Of a stretch of DNA of 64,000 bases, positions 54,989 to 63,985 are shown piece after piece (positions within the stretch are counted from its first letter, which is position 1; every line of letters begins with the position of its first letter). A program made the position numbers and the translations under genes. The stretch covers positions 248,001 to 312,000 of the forward strand of contig NZ_CP048637.1 of the NCBI RefSeq assembly GCF_010669145.1, written 5' to 3'. Source of the stretch: Rhizobium oryzihabitans (GTDB lineage Bacteria > Pseudomonadota > Alphaproteobacteria > Rhizobiales > Rhizobiaceae). The notes under the pieces were generated by a model. The model did no database searches and had not been told where the DNA came from. It worked only from the letters and a program-made list of their open reading frames with translations.

Positions 54989-55630
54989 ATGATTGGGCAA
55001 ACGCGACACAACGACGATCAGCTTTTCGTCCTTGATGTGGGAGGGGTGTTCATTTCGCTGGATATCGGCAAAAGGCGTGCTGCGCTTGAAGCCGGTGGCC
55101 TCTGGCAGGCGAATGCCATTCCCGACGCCTTCCTTCTTGAAGCCAACATGCAGTTCCGTCTCGGGCGCATCAGCGAAGAGGATTATCTTCATAGCGTTAA
55201 ACCTATCTACGGCCTTAGTACCGAGCAGGTCATACAGGCGGAAACGGCATTGCTGGCCGATGTCTTGGAAGAAATGGCAAGTTTTGTACGCAGCCTTAAA
55301 TCCGCTTACCGTATCGTCTGTCTTTCCAATACCCATGCGCTTCATTGGAAGCATATTTACGAACATATGCTAGGTCCGGACTTCTTCGATACCTGTTACC
55401 TCTCACACGAGATGGGTATGGAGAAGCCCGAGGAAGACATCTACCGAGCGGTCCAGCAACACGAGAAGGTGCCACCAGAGCGGATCATCTTTGTCGACGA
55501 TACGCTGGAAAACATTCAAACTGCACGCCGATTGGGGTGGAACAGCATCCACCACATCAGCGCCGCAGACACGATTGCAACCATTGAAAAAGCGCTGATG
55601 CGGAAACCAACTGCACGCCAGCGATCTTAG
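54989..55630 (+). CDS. HAD-superfamily hydrolase (HAD-IA type)
   Basis: 213 residues. HAD motif I is FVLDVGGVF (Asp, but Gly in place of the second Asp), motif II CLSNTHA, motif III EKPEEDIY, motif IV FVDDTLENIQTA, with a helical cap between I and II. Probably a small-molecule phosphatase or haloacid-type hydrolase; the replacement of the second Asp occurs in other HAD-IA members. GAGGAGAG precedes the ATG. It leads the importer operon, so a sugar phosphate substrate is a fair inference. Confidence 0.82.
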   Translation: MIGQTRHNDDQLFVLDVGGVFISLDIGKRRAALEAGGLWQANAIPDAFLLEANMQFRLGRISEEDYLHSVKPIYGLSTEQVIQAETALLADVLEEMASFVRSLKSAYRIVCLSNTHALHWKHIYEHMLGPDFFDTCYLSHEMGMEKPEEDIYRAVQQHEKVPPERIIFVDDTLENIQTARRLGWNSIHHISAADTIATIEKALMRKPTARQRS

Positions 55631-55651
55631 ATTACAGACGGAGTTAAAGAT

Positions 55652-56722
55652 TTGGCTCGATTGTCATTGCGCGGCATCAAGAAGCGTTTCAAAGCTATCG
55701 AGGTTCTCCATGGCGTAGACCTTGATGTGAACGACCGCGAACTCATCGTCTTCGTCGGCCCGTCTGGCTGCGGAAAGTCGACATTGTTACGCCTGATCGC
55801 GGGCCTTGATCCGATCAGCGATGGCGAATTTCTGCTGAACGGCCAGCGGATGAACGAGTTGGCACCATCCCGTCGCGGCATCGCTATGGTGTTCCAGTCC
55901 TATGCGCTCTACCCTCATATGAATGTCTATGAAAATATGGCCTTCGGTGCGCGTCTCATGGGTCTTGGCAAAGCCGAGGTGGAAGCACGAATTCAGGAAG
56001 CCACACACATGCTACGGCTAGAGGCTCTTCTGGAGCGTAAGCCACGGGAACTTTCGGGCGGACAGCGTCAGCGCGTGGCAATTGGTCGAGCGCTTGTGCG
56101 AAAGCCGCAGCTTTTGCTTCTCGACGAGCCGCTCTCCAACCTCGATGCGGCACTGCGCTCAGAGGTACGGCTGGAGATTGCGCGTCTTCACCGGGAAATC
56201 GGCGGCACGACGATCTATGTAACTCACGATCAGGTTGAAGCTATGACGCTCGCAGACAGGATCGTGGTTATGAACGGTGGGCGGATCGAGCAGTTTGGTT
56301 CGCCGCGCGAGCTTTATGAGACACCCGCCAATACTTTCGTTGCAAACTTCATCGGCTCGCCGCGCATGGCCATGCTGAGCGTCGAGCGCGAAGGAGACCG
56401 ATTGGTCGCGCCAGGCGTTGGTGAGATCAACCTCTCGCGGCTTCCTTCCGCGCGTGATCGCGAACTGCTTTTGGGTGTTCGTCCCGACGGCATGAACATC
56501 TCGTCTGATCTGCACGGCGACGGCTTCTCCGCCGAGGTCGTCTACACCGAATATCTTGGAGACAGCGCTTATGTTTATGTGCGGATGGGAGATGCCGCGC
56601 CGGTCTCCATTCGCTGCACGCCTGACACCCAGTTTGTATCGGGCACCCCGGTCAGAGTGAGCGTCGCGCCGGACCGGCTTCACTTCTTCAGCCGTGAAAC
56701 CTCTGAGCGACTTGCCGTCTAA
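55652..56722 (+). CDS. Sugar ABC importer ATPase (UgpC/MalK type)
   Basis: 356 residues, TTG start at 55652 (21 bases after the HAD gene). Walker A GPSGCGKST, Q-loop FQSYALYPHMNVYEN, signature LSGGQRQRVAIGRAL, Walker B LLLDEPLSNLD, His in VTHDQVEAMTLAD. The C-terminal OB-fold domain (LLGVRPDGM) is typical of the CUT1 carbohydrate importers. Complete. It energises the two permeases at 58064-59829. Confidence 0.94.
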   Translation: MARLSLRGIKKRFKAIEVLHGVDLDVNDRELIVFVGPSGCGKSTLLRLIAGLDPISDGEFLLNGQRMNELAPSRRGIAMVFQSYALYPHMNVYENMAFGARLMGLGKAEVEARIQEATHMLRLEALLERKPRELSGGQRQRVAIGRALVRKPQLLLLDEPLSNLDAALRSEVRLEIARLHREIGGTTIYVTHDQVEAMTLADRIVVMNGGRIEQFGSPRELYETPANTFVANFIGSPRMAMLSVEREGDRLVAPGVGEINLSRLPSARDRELLLGVRPDGMNISSDLHGDGFSAEVVYTEYLGDSAYVYVRMGDAAPVSIRCTPDTQFVSGTPVRVSVAPDRLHFFSRETSERLAV

Positions 56723-56762
56723 GTGGTCGAACCATAGTCAATAAAAAAGGAGAGAGGAACAT

Positions 56763-58001
56763 ATGAAAAAACTTATTTTGGGAGCGGCTATCGCCTGCTC
56801 ATCCCTAATGTCTGCAACCGCGACGTTTGCGACCGAGCTGACATTTTGGACTTGGCGCCAAGAAGATAAAGCCGAATATGAAAAATTCTTCGACGATTTC
56901 ACCAAGGCTAACCCTGACATTACCATCAGGTTTGAGGCTTTCGAGGCGACGAGCTACAATACAGTGCTTTCCACTGCGCTTGCTGGCGGCAAGGGTCCGG
57001 ATTTGATGATGACCCGCACCTATGGCGGCATTGAGAGTCTTGCGGGAGCCGGCTACCTGATGCCGCTTGATGACAAGAAGGTGCCTGCCATCAAGGGTTT
57101 CTCAGAACCCGCTCTTGCCTCCAGCACCATGCGCTCAGACAAGACGCTCTATGCTGTTCCCGCAGCCAGCCAGACCATGCTGGTGATCTACAATACGGAG
57201 ATATTCCAGAAGAACGGCATCTCCGAGCCGAGGAGCTGGGACGAATTGATAGCCGCTTGCGAAACGCTGAAGGCAGCCGGCATCATGCCTTTTGCCAACG
57301 GAACTGCAACTGGATGGCAGAATGAAACAATCGTTTCGGCTTTGACCTCGTCCATCATGGGAAAAGCCTTCTATGCAGACCTGATGGCAGGCAAGACGGA
57401 CTTCAACGACAAACGCTATATTGAGGCGCTGACGAAGCTCAAGGAAATCTCCAAGTACTTCCCGGAAGGTTTCGTTGGTCTTGATTACGCCTCTGCTCAA
57501 CAACTCTTTACCTCTGAGATGGCAGGCATGTTTGCAGGCGGTTCTTTCGAGCTTGCCAATTTTGTCAAGCAGAACCCGGCACTAAAGATGGGCGTGTTTG
57601 CCGCTCCTGGTCTGAAGGCAGAAGACGAGAAGCTTGTCGGCTTGTTCTTCGATTCCGGTTTTGGCGCCAATGCCAAGCCGAAGGATGAAGCTGCGGCGCT
57701 GAAATTCGTGAACTATGCGGCCAGCAAGGAATTCGCACAGCCGTTCGCCAACCGCTTGAGCAACGTGTCCGCAGTTCCTGGGGTTACCTTTGACAGCGAG
57801 CTTTTGGCCAAAGTGGCGGAACTCAACACGAACTCCATCGCCTATATGACACTAGTGAACTTCCGTTACGGAGAGCCGACCGGCTCCACGCTCATTCAGG
57901 CGGGCGTCTCCAAGCTGCTGAATGGTCAGGCGACACCAGCCGATGTCGGCAAGTCGATGACCGACGGCCTTGCCGCCTGGTACGCACCGTTCAAGAAGTA
58001 A
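56763..58001 (+). CDS. Extracellular sugar-binding protein of the ABC importer
   Basis: 412 residues. A signal peptide (KKLILGAAIACSSLMSATATFA) precedes the family 1 solute-binding fold (ELTFWTWRQEDKAEYEKFFDDFTKANPDI, TLYAVPAASQTMLVIYNTEIFQKNGI). AAAAAGGAGAGAGG is a strong ribosome site. It is the specificity component; by its neighbours the ligand is probably an amino sugar such as N-acetylmuramic acid, which the sequence alone does not prove. Confidence 0.93.
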   Translation: MKKLILGAAIACSSLMSATATFATELTFWTWRQEDKAEYEKFFDDFTKANPDITIRFEAFEATSYNTVLSTALAGGKGPDLMMTRTYGGIESLAGAGYLMPLDDKKVPAIKGFSEPALASSTMRSDKTLYAVPAASQTMLVIYNTEIFQKNGISEPRSWDELIAACETLKAAGIMPFANGTATGWQNETIVSALTSSIMGKAFYADLMAGKTDFNDKRYIEALTKLKEISKYFPEGFVGLDYASAQQLFTSEMAGMFAGGSFELANFVKQNPALKMGVFAAPGLKAEDEKLVGLFFDSGFGANAKPKDEAAALKFVNYAASKEFAQPFANRLSNVSAVPGVTFDSELLAKVAELNTNSIAYMTLVNFRYGEPTGSTLIQAGVSKLLNGQATPADVGKSMTDGLAAWYAPFKK

Positions 58002-58063
58002 TGTTGCAGTGGGCCGTCGAGCTATAGGCGGCCCACCTATTTAATCCCGCGAGGATCGTCTCG

Positions 58064-58984
58064 ATGATTTCAAGCCAGTTAACTGGTCGAAGATTATGGA
58101 TTGCAGCGCTTCTCGTGCCGCCCATCGCCTTTATGTGCCTGTTTCTCGTATACCCTATCATGTCGGCCTTTGCATATGCCTTTTACGAGTGGCGCGGGCT
58201 GGCGCGAGGCGAATTCGTCTGGTTGGCCAATTTCCAACGGGTGCTGTTTGAATATCCCTTCTCAGAGCGCACCATCAACGCATTCAAGCACAATATATTC
58301 GTTTTCTTCGCACTTATGGTTCTGCAAAATGGCCTTGGTTTCATTCTCGCCTATTGCCTCTGGCGCGAACTTTGGGGCGCGCGTTTTCACCGTATCGCCG
58401 TCTTTCTTCCGGTCGTATTGTCTACCGTCATTGTGGGCCTGCTGTGGAAGCTTTTCTACCACCCGCTTTTCGGTGTGGTGAACGCTACGCTTCGTGCAGT
58501 GGGCCTTGAGTCGTTGGCGCAACCGTGGCTCGGGCAGGATTCCACTGCACTCACCGCTATTGTCGTCGCCAATGCGTGGCACATGGTGGGTTTCCCTACG
58601 CTGGTTTTTCTCGCTGGGATGCAGCGCATCCCCTCGGAAATTCTAGATGCAGTGCGCATGGAGACTGAGAGCGAATGGGTCAAAATGAGCAAAATTGTCT
58701 GGCCGCTGGTTGCTCCTTCGGCAACGGTTGTCTTCACACTTCTCTTCGTCGGCGCGTTCAACTGGTTTGAGATGCCCTTCATTATGGCAGGCGTCGATGG
58801 TTCGCCACATGGCGCAACGGATGTTCTGGGCCTATATTTCTACCGCACCGCGTTCGGCAGCATGTCGGCGTCGGCGGAAAACTTCGGCCCCGGTAGTGCG
58901 CTGGCTGTGCTGATTTTCCTCTTCATCGCGGTGGTTTCCAGCTTTATAACTATCAAGCTGCGCAAGCGGGAGATTCAGCTGTGA
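58064..58984 (+). CDS. Sugar ABC permease 1
   Basis: 306 residues, six hydrophobic segments. The first is LWIAALLVPPIAFMCLFLVY, and the EAA-type loop reads AVRMETESEWVKMSKIVWPLVAPS. CUT1 MalF/UgpA type. It overlaps the second permease by 4 bases (GTGA), so they are coupled. Confidence 0.93.
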   Translation: MISSQLTGRRLWIAALLVPPIAFMCLFLVYPIMSAFAYAFYEWRGLARGEFVWLANFQRVLFEYPFSERTINAFKHNIFVFFALMVLQNGLGFILAYCLWRELWGARFHRIAVFLPVVLSTVIVGLLWKLFYHPLFGVVNATLRAVGLESLAQPWLGQDSTALTAIVVANAWHMVGFPTLVFLAGMQRIPSEILDAVRMETESEWVKMSKIVWPLVAPSATVVFTLLFVGAFNWFEMPFIMAGVDGSPHGATDVLGLYFYRTAFGSMSASAENFGPGSALAVLIFLFIAVVSSFITIKLRKREIQL

Positions 58985-59829
58985 AAAATGCTTCCGATAG
59001 CAGCACATTCCGGACCTTCGGCTGGGATGGTCTCATCCAGATCCTGTTGATTGGCAACAGCATTGTTATGCTGGCGCCGATCGCGATCATGGTATTTTCC
59101 GCCTTCAAGACGAATGCGCAGATTTTTCAGTCCCCCTTTTCTATTCCAGACTTCACCAATGTGAACAGCATCTTGAGAGTGTGGAACGAAACGGACTTCA
59201 TGCTCTACATGGGAAACTCGCTGATCGTCACGAGCGCGTCGATCGCCCTGATCCTCATTCTCGGAACCATGGCGGCATATGCCATAGCGCGGTACGAATT
59301 TCGCGGATCTGGCCTCATACTGCTCTTCTTCCTCGCGGGGCTGACCCTCCCTTTGAAGCTCGCCATCATTCCGCTCTTCATCCAGATGCGAGATTTTGGT
59401 TTGATCGATTCGCGGCTGTCGCTGATCTTCATCTATGTGGCAACCGGCCTGCCGACCACCGTCTTCATTATGACTGGCTTCATTCGCAGTTTGCCGAATG
59501 AACTTGAGGACGCCGCTCGAATGGATGGTGCGAATGAAGCTCGGATCATGTGGTCGATCATGTTGCCGCTGGTCCGGCCAGCCATGGTGATCGCTGCCAT
59601 CCAGAATGTAGTGCCGATCTGGAACGACTTCTTCTTCCCGCTGATCTTCATCCAGAACAACAATCTGAAGACCCTACCACAGGGGCTTACCACCTTCATG
59701 GGTGAATTCGGGACCGACTGGGGCGTTCTCTTCTCAGGACTTACACTATCGGCGCTCCCTATCATCGTCCTCTATATCGCTCTTTCACGGCAGTTCATCA
59801 ACGGCATGACGGCAGGCGCTATCAAATAG
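58981..59829 (+). CDS. Sugar ABC permease 2
   Basis: 282 residues, GTG start overlapping permease 1. Six membrane segments; the EAA loop is LEDAARMDGANEARIMWSIMLPLVRPA. MalG/UgpE type. Converges with the rpiR gene with a 9-base gap. Confidence 0.93.
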   Translation: MKNASDSSTFRTFGWDGLIQILLIGNSIVMLAPIAIMVFSAFKTNAQIFQSPFSIPDFTNVNSILRVWNETDFMLYMGNSLIVTSASIALILILGTMAAYAIARYEFRGSGLILLFFLAGLTLPLKLAIIPLFIQMRDFGLIDSRLSLIFIYVATGLPTTVFIMTGFIRSLPNELEDAARMDGANEARIMWSIMLPLVRPAMVIAAIQNVVPIWNDFFFPLIFIQNNNLKTLPQGLTTFMGEFGTDWGVLFSGLTLSALPIIVLYIALSRQFINGMTAGAIK

Positions 59830-59838
59830 CGATGCTGT

Positions 59839-60687
59839 TCATGATTTGAGTATGGAGACCGCTGCTTCGCTGGCGTGAATGGCTTCGTTCGCGCCTGGAA
59901 GCTTCGCTATCAGCAGTAGGAACAAGAGATCGCAGATGGCAAGCTGCGCATCGCGTGAGGTTATGGCTGATGAACGAACGCGCTCCTCATCTGCCACCGT
60001 GTAAAGCGAGATGTCAGCAAGCCGGCCCAGCCGACTGCCCTGCAGACCAGTCAGCGTGATGACTTTTGCTCCGCATTTTCGGGCAAGTTCAGCCAGCCGG
60101 ATCGTTTCGTTGTTGCTGCCAGCTTGCGAGATGGCAAAGAGAACGTCGCTTTCCCGCAGCGAGGCGGCGTTGGCCATCTGCACATGGGGATCCCGGTCCA
60201 TGAGCACCATAAGACCAAGTTTCAACAACTTATACGAGAAGTCTCTCGCAACGAGGGAAGAAGCGCCAATACCAGCAAGATGTATACGCCGTGCCCTGAC
60301 CAAAGCGGCAACAGCCCGCTTCACAGCTTCCTCCGAATTCACCTGCATGGTCTGCTGCATGGCTGAAACCTTGCTCGCCACCAGCTTTTGCTGGATTGTG
60401 ACGTAGTTGTCGCCAGCCTCGATTGTGCCGTGGATCATACCGGACGGCACACGCCATTCCTGTGCCTTGGCTTTCGTTACCGCTAGTTTTAGTTGCTGAT
60501 AGCCCTCATACCCGATCTTCTGGGAGAACTTGACCACGCTCGATTGGCTGCGACCTGTGGCACCAGCTAGTTCCGCCGAGGAAAGTTGAACCATCCGGTC
60601 AGGATCCTCAATGATGAACTGACCGATCTGGCGTTCGGCATCGGTCATCGAATCCAGCTTCGCTTGAATTACCTTCAAAACGGACAT
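59839..60687 (-). CDS. RpiR/MurR-family regulator
   Basis: 282 residues. N-terminal HTH (MTDAERQIGQFIIEDPDRMVQLSSAELAGATGRSQSSVVKFSQKIGYEGYQQLK) and a C-terminal SIS sugar-phosphate-binding domain (RRIHLAGIGASSLVARDFSYKLLKLG, VLFAISQAGSNNETIRLAELARKCGAKVITLTG). MurR of E. coli, which senses MurNAc-6-phosphate, has the same layout. It is divergent from murA and probably controls the whole island through the GGAAT-N5-ATTCC sites; the ligand is inferred. Confidence 0.92.
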   Translation of the reverse strand: MSVLKVIQAKLDSMTDAERQIGQFIIEDPDRMVQLSSAELAGATGRSQSSVVKFSQKIGYEGYQQLKLAVTKAKAQEWRVPSGMIHGTIEAGDNYVTIQQKLVASKVSAMQQTMQVNSEEAVKRAVAALVRARRIHLAGIGASSLVARDFSYKLLKLGLMVLMDRDPHVQMANAASLRESDVLFAISQAGSNNETIRLAELARKCGAKVITLTGLQGSRLGRLADISLYTVADEERVRSSAITSRDAQLAICDLLFLLLIAKLPGANEAIHASEAAVSILKS

Positions 60688-60700
60688 AATCCCTCTCTGC

Positions 60701-60714
60701 GGAATAAGATATTC
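60701..60714. promoter_or_regulatory. Candidate RpiR-family operator, site 2
   Basis: GGAATAAGATATTC, same arm pattern as sites 1 and 3, 14 bases upstream of the rpiR start and within the rpiR/murA divergent promoter. A half site GGAATATT lies at 60733-60740. Confidence 0.65.
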
Positions 60715-60808
60715 AAAAAATGAAAATTATCTGGAATATTATAGCGCCTATCTTATGATTGGCCATCCCCGAATCCTGCAAGCGCAGTTCTGACCCGGAA
60801 GGCCTCCC

Positions 60809-62065
60809 ATGGATGAACTTCATATTATTGGCGGTAATAGGCTAGATGGCGCTGTTCCAATTTCCGGCGCCAAGAACGCAGCGTTGCCGCAAATCGCTGC
60901 GGCACTCCTTTCTACTCATTCACTTGAGCTGACGAACTTGCCGAAAGTCTCTGATGTCGAAAACATGCTGGGGATCATATCGCTTTACGGTGCAGGGATC
61001 GAGCAGGACGCGACGGGGACCAGGATTAACGCCTCCAGCCTGACGCCAGGAGAAGTCGATTATGACACGGTCCGCAAGATGCGTGCCTCGATCCTCGTGC
61101 TCGCCCCCCTTCTAACGCGATTCGGGTCTGCCTGTGTTTCCCTGCCTGGTGGCTGCGCTATAGGCGCGCGTCCGGTCGATATGCATCTCAAGGTTCTCAC
61201 CGCGCTGGGCGCCACGGTGTCTGTCGAAGGGGGTTATATCGTTGCCTCCAACGGCAGCAAGCTCAAAGGTGCTCGCATCGTGCTCGCCGGTCCATCTGTA
61301 GGTGCAACGGAAACGGCCTTGATGGCTGCCTGCTGCGCGCAAGGTGAAACAGAAATTCTCAACGCCGCTCGCGAGCCGGAAGTGGTCGATCTCGTCGGCT
61401 GCCTAACGGCCATGGGTGCCGAAATCGAGGGAGCCGGCACGCATCGTGTGCTTGTTAACGGCGCAACGAACTGGCGGGCCGCAAGCCACCATGCCATTCC
61501 TGACCGGGTGGAAGCGGGAACCTATGCCTGCGCCGCAATGATAACCGGCGGACGCATTGAACTTGTTAACGCGCGAATGGAGCACATGGCGTCCGTTCTG
61601 CAAGTTCTGGAGTGCATGGGAGCAACCGTATGGCCAGGCGATCGCGGTGTTGTGGTGAACGGTTGCAACCAGATAAAGCATGCCGATATCACCACAGAAC
61701 CCTATCCCGGCTTTCCGACTGATCTTCAGGCGCAGTTGATGGCGATGGCCTGCCTCGCAGATGGAGCGAGCGTTATCCGTGAAACGATCTTTGAAAACCG
61801 TTTCATGCATGTGCCGGAACTATCCCGGCTCGGAGCCGATATTGCTCTTAACGGCGCCGTAGCTCTTGTTCGCGGGCGACCGTTGCTAAAGGGGGCGCCA
61901 GTGATGGCGACAGATTTGCGGGCGTCCGTCTGCCTCGTGCTGGCCGCTTTGGCGGCAAAAGGTGAGACAGTTATCAAGCGCGTCTACCATCTGGATCGCG
62001 GCTACGAGCAGCTTGATCGCAAGCTATCCCAGTGCGGTGCAAATATCTCGCGGATTTCCACATGA
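60809..62065 (+). CDS. murA: MurA-type UDP-GlcNAc enolpyruvyltransferase paralogue
   Basis: 418 residues, full length. The family core NRLDGAVPISGAKNAALPQIAAALL, the catalytic Cys in LPGGCAIGARPVDMHL (Cys115 in E. coli), FPTDLQAQLMAM and the Arg in DLRASVCLVLAALAAKGET are all present. The normal reaction adds enolpyruvate to UDP-GlcNAc, the first step of peptidoglycan building, so its place in a degradative cluster is odd. Cys rather than Asp at the active site implies fosfomycin sensitivity if folded as usual. Its end overlaps the kinase gene (ATGA). Confidence 0.92.
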   Translation: MDELHIIGGNRLDGAVPISGAKNAALPQIAAALLSTHSLELTNLPKVSDVENMLGIISLYGAGIEQDATGTRINASSLTPGEVDYDTVRKMRASILVLAPLLTRFGSACVSLPGGCAIGARPVDMHLKVLTALGATVSVEGGYIVASNGSKLKGARIVLAGPSVGATETALMAACCAQGETEILNAAREPEVVDLVGCLTAMGAEIEGAGTHRVLVNGATNWRAASHHAIPDRVEAGTYACAAMITGGRIELVNARMEHMASVLQVLECMGATVWPGDRGVVVNGCNQIKHADITTEPYPGFPTDLQAQLMAMACLADGASVIRETIFENRFMHVPELSRLGADIALNGAVALVRGRPLLKGAPVMATDLRASVCLVLAALAAKGETVIKRVYHLDRGYEQLDRKLSQCGANISRIST

Positions 62066-62946
62066 AAAAAGTTAGAAGCAAAAAAAAGCTCTTTCTTGGC
62101 GTTGATGGTGGGGGCACGGGCTGCCGCGCGCGACTTGTCGATGAGGCAGGCAACGTTCTGGGACAAGGGCTTTCCGGTCCAGCGACAACCCGGCTTGGTG
62201 TTGGAAATGCCTGGGCCTCGGTCATGCGAGCGTGGACATGCGCGGCTGAAGAGGCTGGCATAAATTCTTCCGAAGCCGTTAATGTAATGGCCGGGATCGG
62301 CATCGCTGGCCTCACCCGGATTGGATCACGCGAAGAACTTGAAGCCCTGCCACACCCATTCGGCAGTATCTGCTTCACTTCTGATGGAGCGGCGGCCTGC
62401 CTTGGCGCGCATTCCGGCCATGATGGGGGTATCGTCATTGCCGGCACAGGATCAATTGGACTTGCGATGGTGGGCGGGCATGAGGTCCGTGCAGGCGGTT
62501 ATGGATTCCCGATTTCGGACGAAGGAAGCGGTGCCGATCTTGGCTTGAAAGCGATTCGGTTTTCGCTGCGAGCCTACGATGGGCGGCGTGAAAAGACGGC
62601 GCTTTTGCATGAGGTGCTTCACCGCTTTGATCACAACCCCGCGAACGTTGTGGGATGGATGGACAAAGCAACTGCAACGGACTACGCCACCTTTGCGCCA
62701 CTGGTGCTGCGCCACGCAGATCAAGGCGATTCCGTCGCTCGACAGATCGTCCAGTCGGGAGCCGAGCAGATAGACGCCTTGGTGCGTCGATTGCTGGAAT
62801 ACGGTGCGCCATTAGTGACGCTTCTCGGTGGCCTTGCCGGCCCGCTGGAGCCTTGGCTTGCTCCTGACGTGCGCCGACGGCTCAAGCCAGCTGATGGAGA
62901 TGCCGTTGCCGGCTCAATAATTCTCGCACGCAGATTAAAACCTTGA
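62062..62946 (+). CDS. BadF/BadG-family amino-sugar kinase
   Basis: 294 residues, ATG overlapping murA. The ATP-binding motif LGVDGGGTGCRARLVD is followed by GIGIAGLTR, TSDGAAACLGAH and IAGTGSIGLAM, typical of N-acetylglucosamine kinases of this family. Substrate is probably GlcNAc or MurNAc; a MurNAc kinase would feed MurQ directly. Followed by a 115-base gap with a separate promoter before murQ. Confidence 0.9.
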   Translation: MKKVRSKKKLFLGVDGGGTGCRARLVDEAGNVLGQGLSGPATTRLGVGNAWASVMRAWTCAAEEAGINSSEAVNVMAGIGIAGLTRIGSREELEALPHPFGSICFTSDGAAACLGAHSGHDGGIVIAGTGSIGLAMVGGHEVRAGGYGFPISDEGSGADLGLKAIRFSLRAYDGRREKTALLHEVLHRFDHNPANVVGWMDKATATDYATFAPLVLRHADQGDSVARQIVQSGAEQIDALVRRLLEYGAPLVTLLGGLAGPLEPWLAPDVRRRLKPADGDAVAGSIILARRLKP

Positions 62947-62985
62947 ACTGATCGAAACGCGACCTAGCTTGGCAATCTTTCGTAT

Positions 62986-63000
62986 GGAATAATATATTCC
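62986..63000. promoter_or_regulatory. Candidate RpiR-family operator, site 3
   Basis: GGAATAATATATTCC, arms GGAATA/TATTCC with a 3-base centre, just before the murQ promoter. A further palindrome GAATATTC is at 63019-63026. Confidence 0.7.
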
Positions 63001-63008
63001 TAATTTTA

Positions 63009-63042
63009 TTGACACAGGGAATATTCAATCGTAGCGTATAAA
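63009..63042 (+). promoter_or_regulatory. murQ promoter
   Basis: TTGACA at 63009-63014. The -10 is less clear: TAGCGT (63032-63037) with 17-base spacing, or TATAAA (63037-63042) with 22. The GAATATTC dyad lies between the -35 and -10, so a bound repressor would block transcription. Confidence 0.55.
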
Positions 63043-63061
63043 AAATAACGAGCGAGGATCG

Positions 63062-63985
63062 ATGTCGCACCAGCACCTGATGGCGGAACTAGAGCAACTG
63101 GTTTCAGAAGCTCGTAATCCTACCTCCATGTCCATTGATCTTCTCCCCACAGAAGACATCCTCAAGATCATGAACCGCGAGGATGCGTTGGTACCTGAAG
63201 CCGTGGCGCGTGTAATTCCACAGATCGCCGAAGCAGTGGAGGAGATCGTCAACGCCTTTCGTGAGGGCGGTCGCCTGATCTACATCGGCGCTGGAACGAG
63301 TGCGAGATTGGGGGTGCTGGATGCCTCGGAATGTCCGCCCACTTTCTCCGTGCCGGAGGGTCTGGTGGTAGGCCTGATCGCTGGCGGTCCCAAGGCCATT
63401 CTTCATGCTGTAGAGGGTGCGGAGGATGATAGCGAGGAGGGTAAGCGTGATCTTAAAGCAATTGACCTCTCGTCGAAAGATGCCGTCGTTGGTATCGCAG
63501 TTAGTGGTAGAACACCCTATGTTGTCGGCGCCTTGACTTACGCTAAATCCATCGGGGCAAAGACAATTTCGCTCACATGTAACGCCCATTCAACTCTGGC
63601 TGACATAGCTGATATCGCGATCTCCCCAGTCGTAGGACCTGAAGTTGTCACGGGCTCGACGCGCCTGAAGTCCGGCACTGCTCAGAAGCTGGTGCTGAAC
63701 ATGCTGACAACGGCGAGCATGATCCGTATCGGCAAGACGTATGAAAATCTCATGGTAGATCTTACGATCAGCAACCAGAAACTTCAGGCGCGCGCGATTC
63801 GCATTATCGCCGAAGCAACGGGATGTTCTGCCGATGTTGCGGAAACTTATCTTTCTAAAAGCGAGAATAACGTCAAAGCAGCGATTTTGATGATCTTGAC
63901 TGGCCTTCAGTTACGGGAGGCAGAAGCTTCTCTAATTCGTCATCAGGGCTTCCTACGTAAGGCAATCGCGGAACATAAGTTCTAA
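63062..63985 (+). CDS. murQ: MurQ, N-acetylmuramic acid 6-phosphate etherase
   Basis: 307 residues, complete. It splits MurNAc-6-phosphate into GlcNAc-6-phosphate and D-lactate. Family marks: [13 protein letters not shown] start ([21 protein letters not shown]), [29 protein letters not shown], the catalytic Glu in [34 protein letters not shown] and [12 protein letters not shown]. It lies under its own promoter downstream of the kinase. Together with the kinase, importer and RpiR regulator it defines a MurNAc catabolic island. Confidence 0.95.
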   Translation: MSHQHLMAELEQLVSEARNPTSMSIDLLPTEDILKIMNREDALVPEAVARVIPQIAEAVEEIVNAFREGGRLIYIGAGTSARLGVLDASECPPTFSVPEGLVVGLIAGGPKAILHAVEGAEDDSEEGKRDLKAIDLSSKDAVVGIAVSGRTPYVVGALTYAKSIGAKTISLTCNAHSTLADIADIAISPVVGPEVVTGSTRLKSGTAQKLVLNMLTTASMIRIGKTYENLMVDLTISNQKLQARAIRIIAEATGCSADVAETYLSKSENNVKAAILMILTGLQLREAEASLIRHQGFLRKAIAEHKF

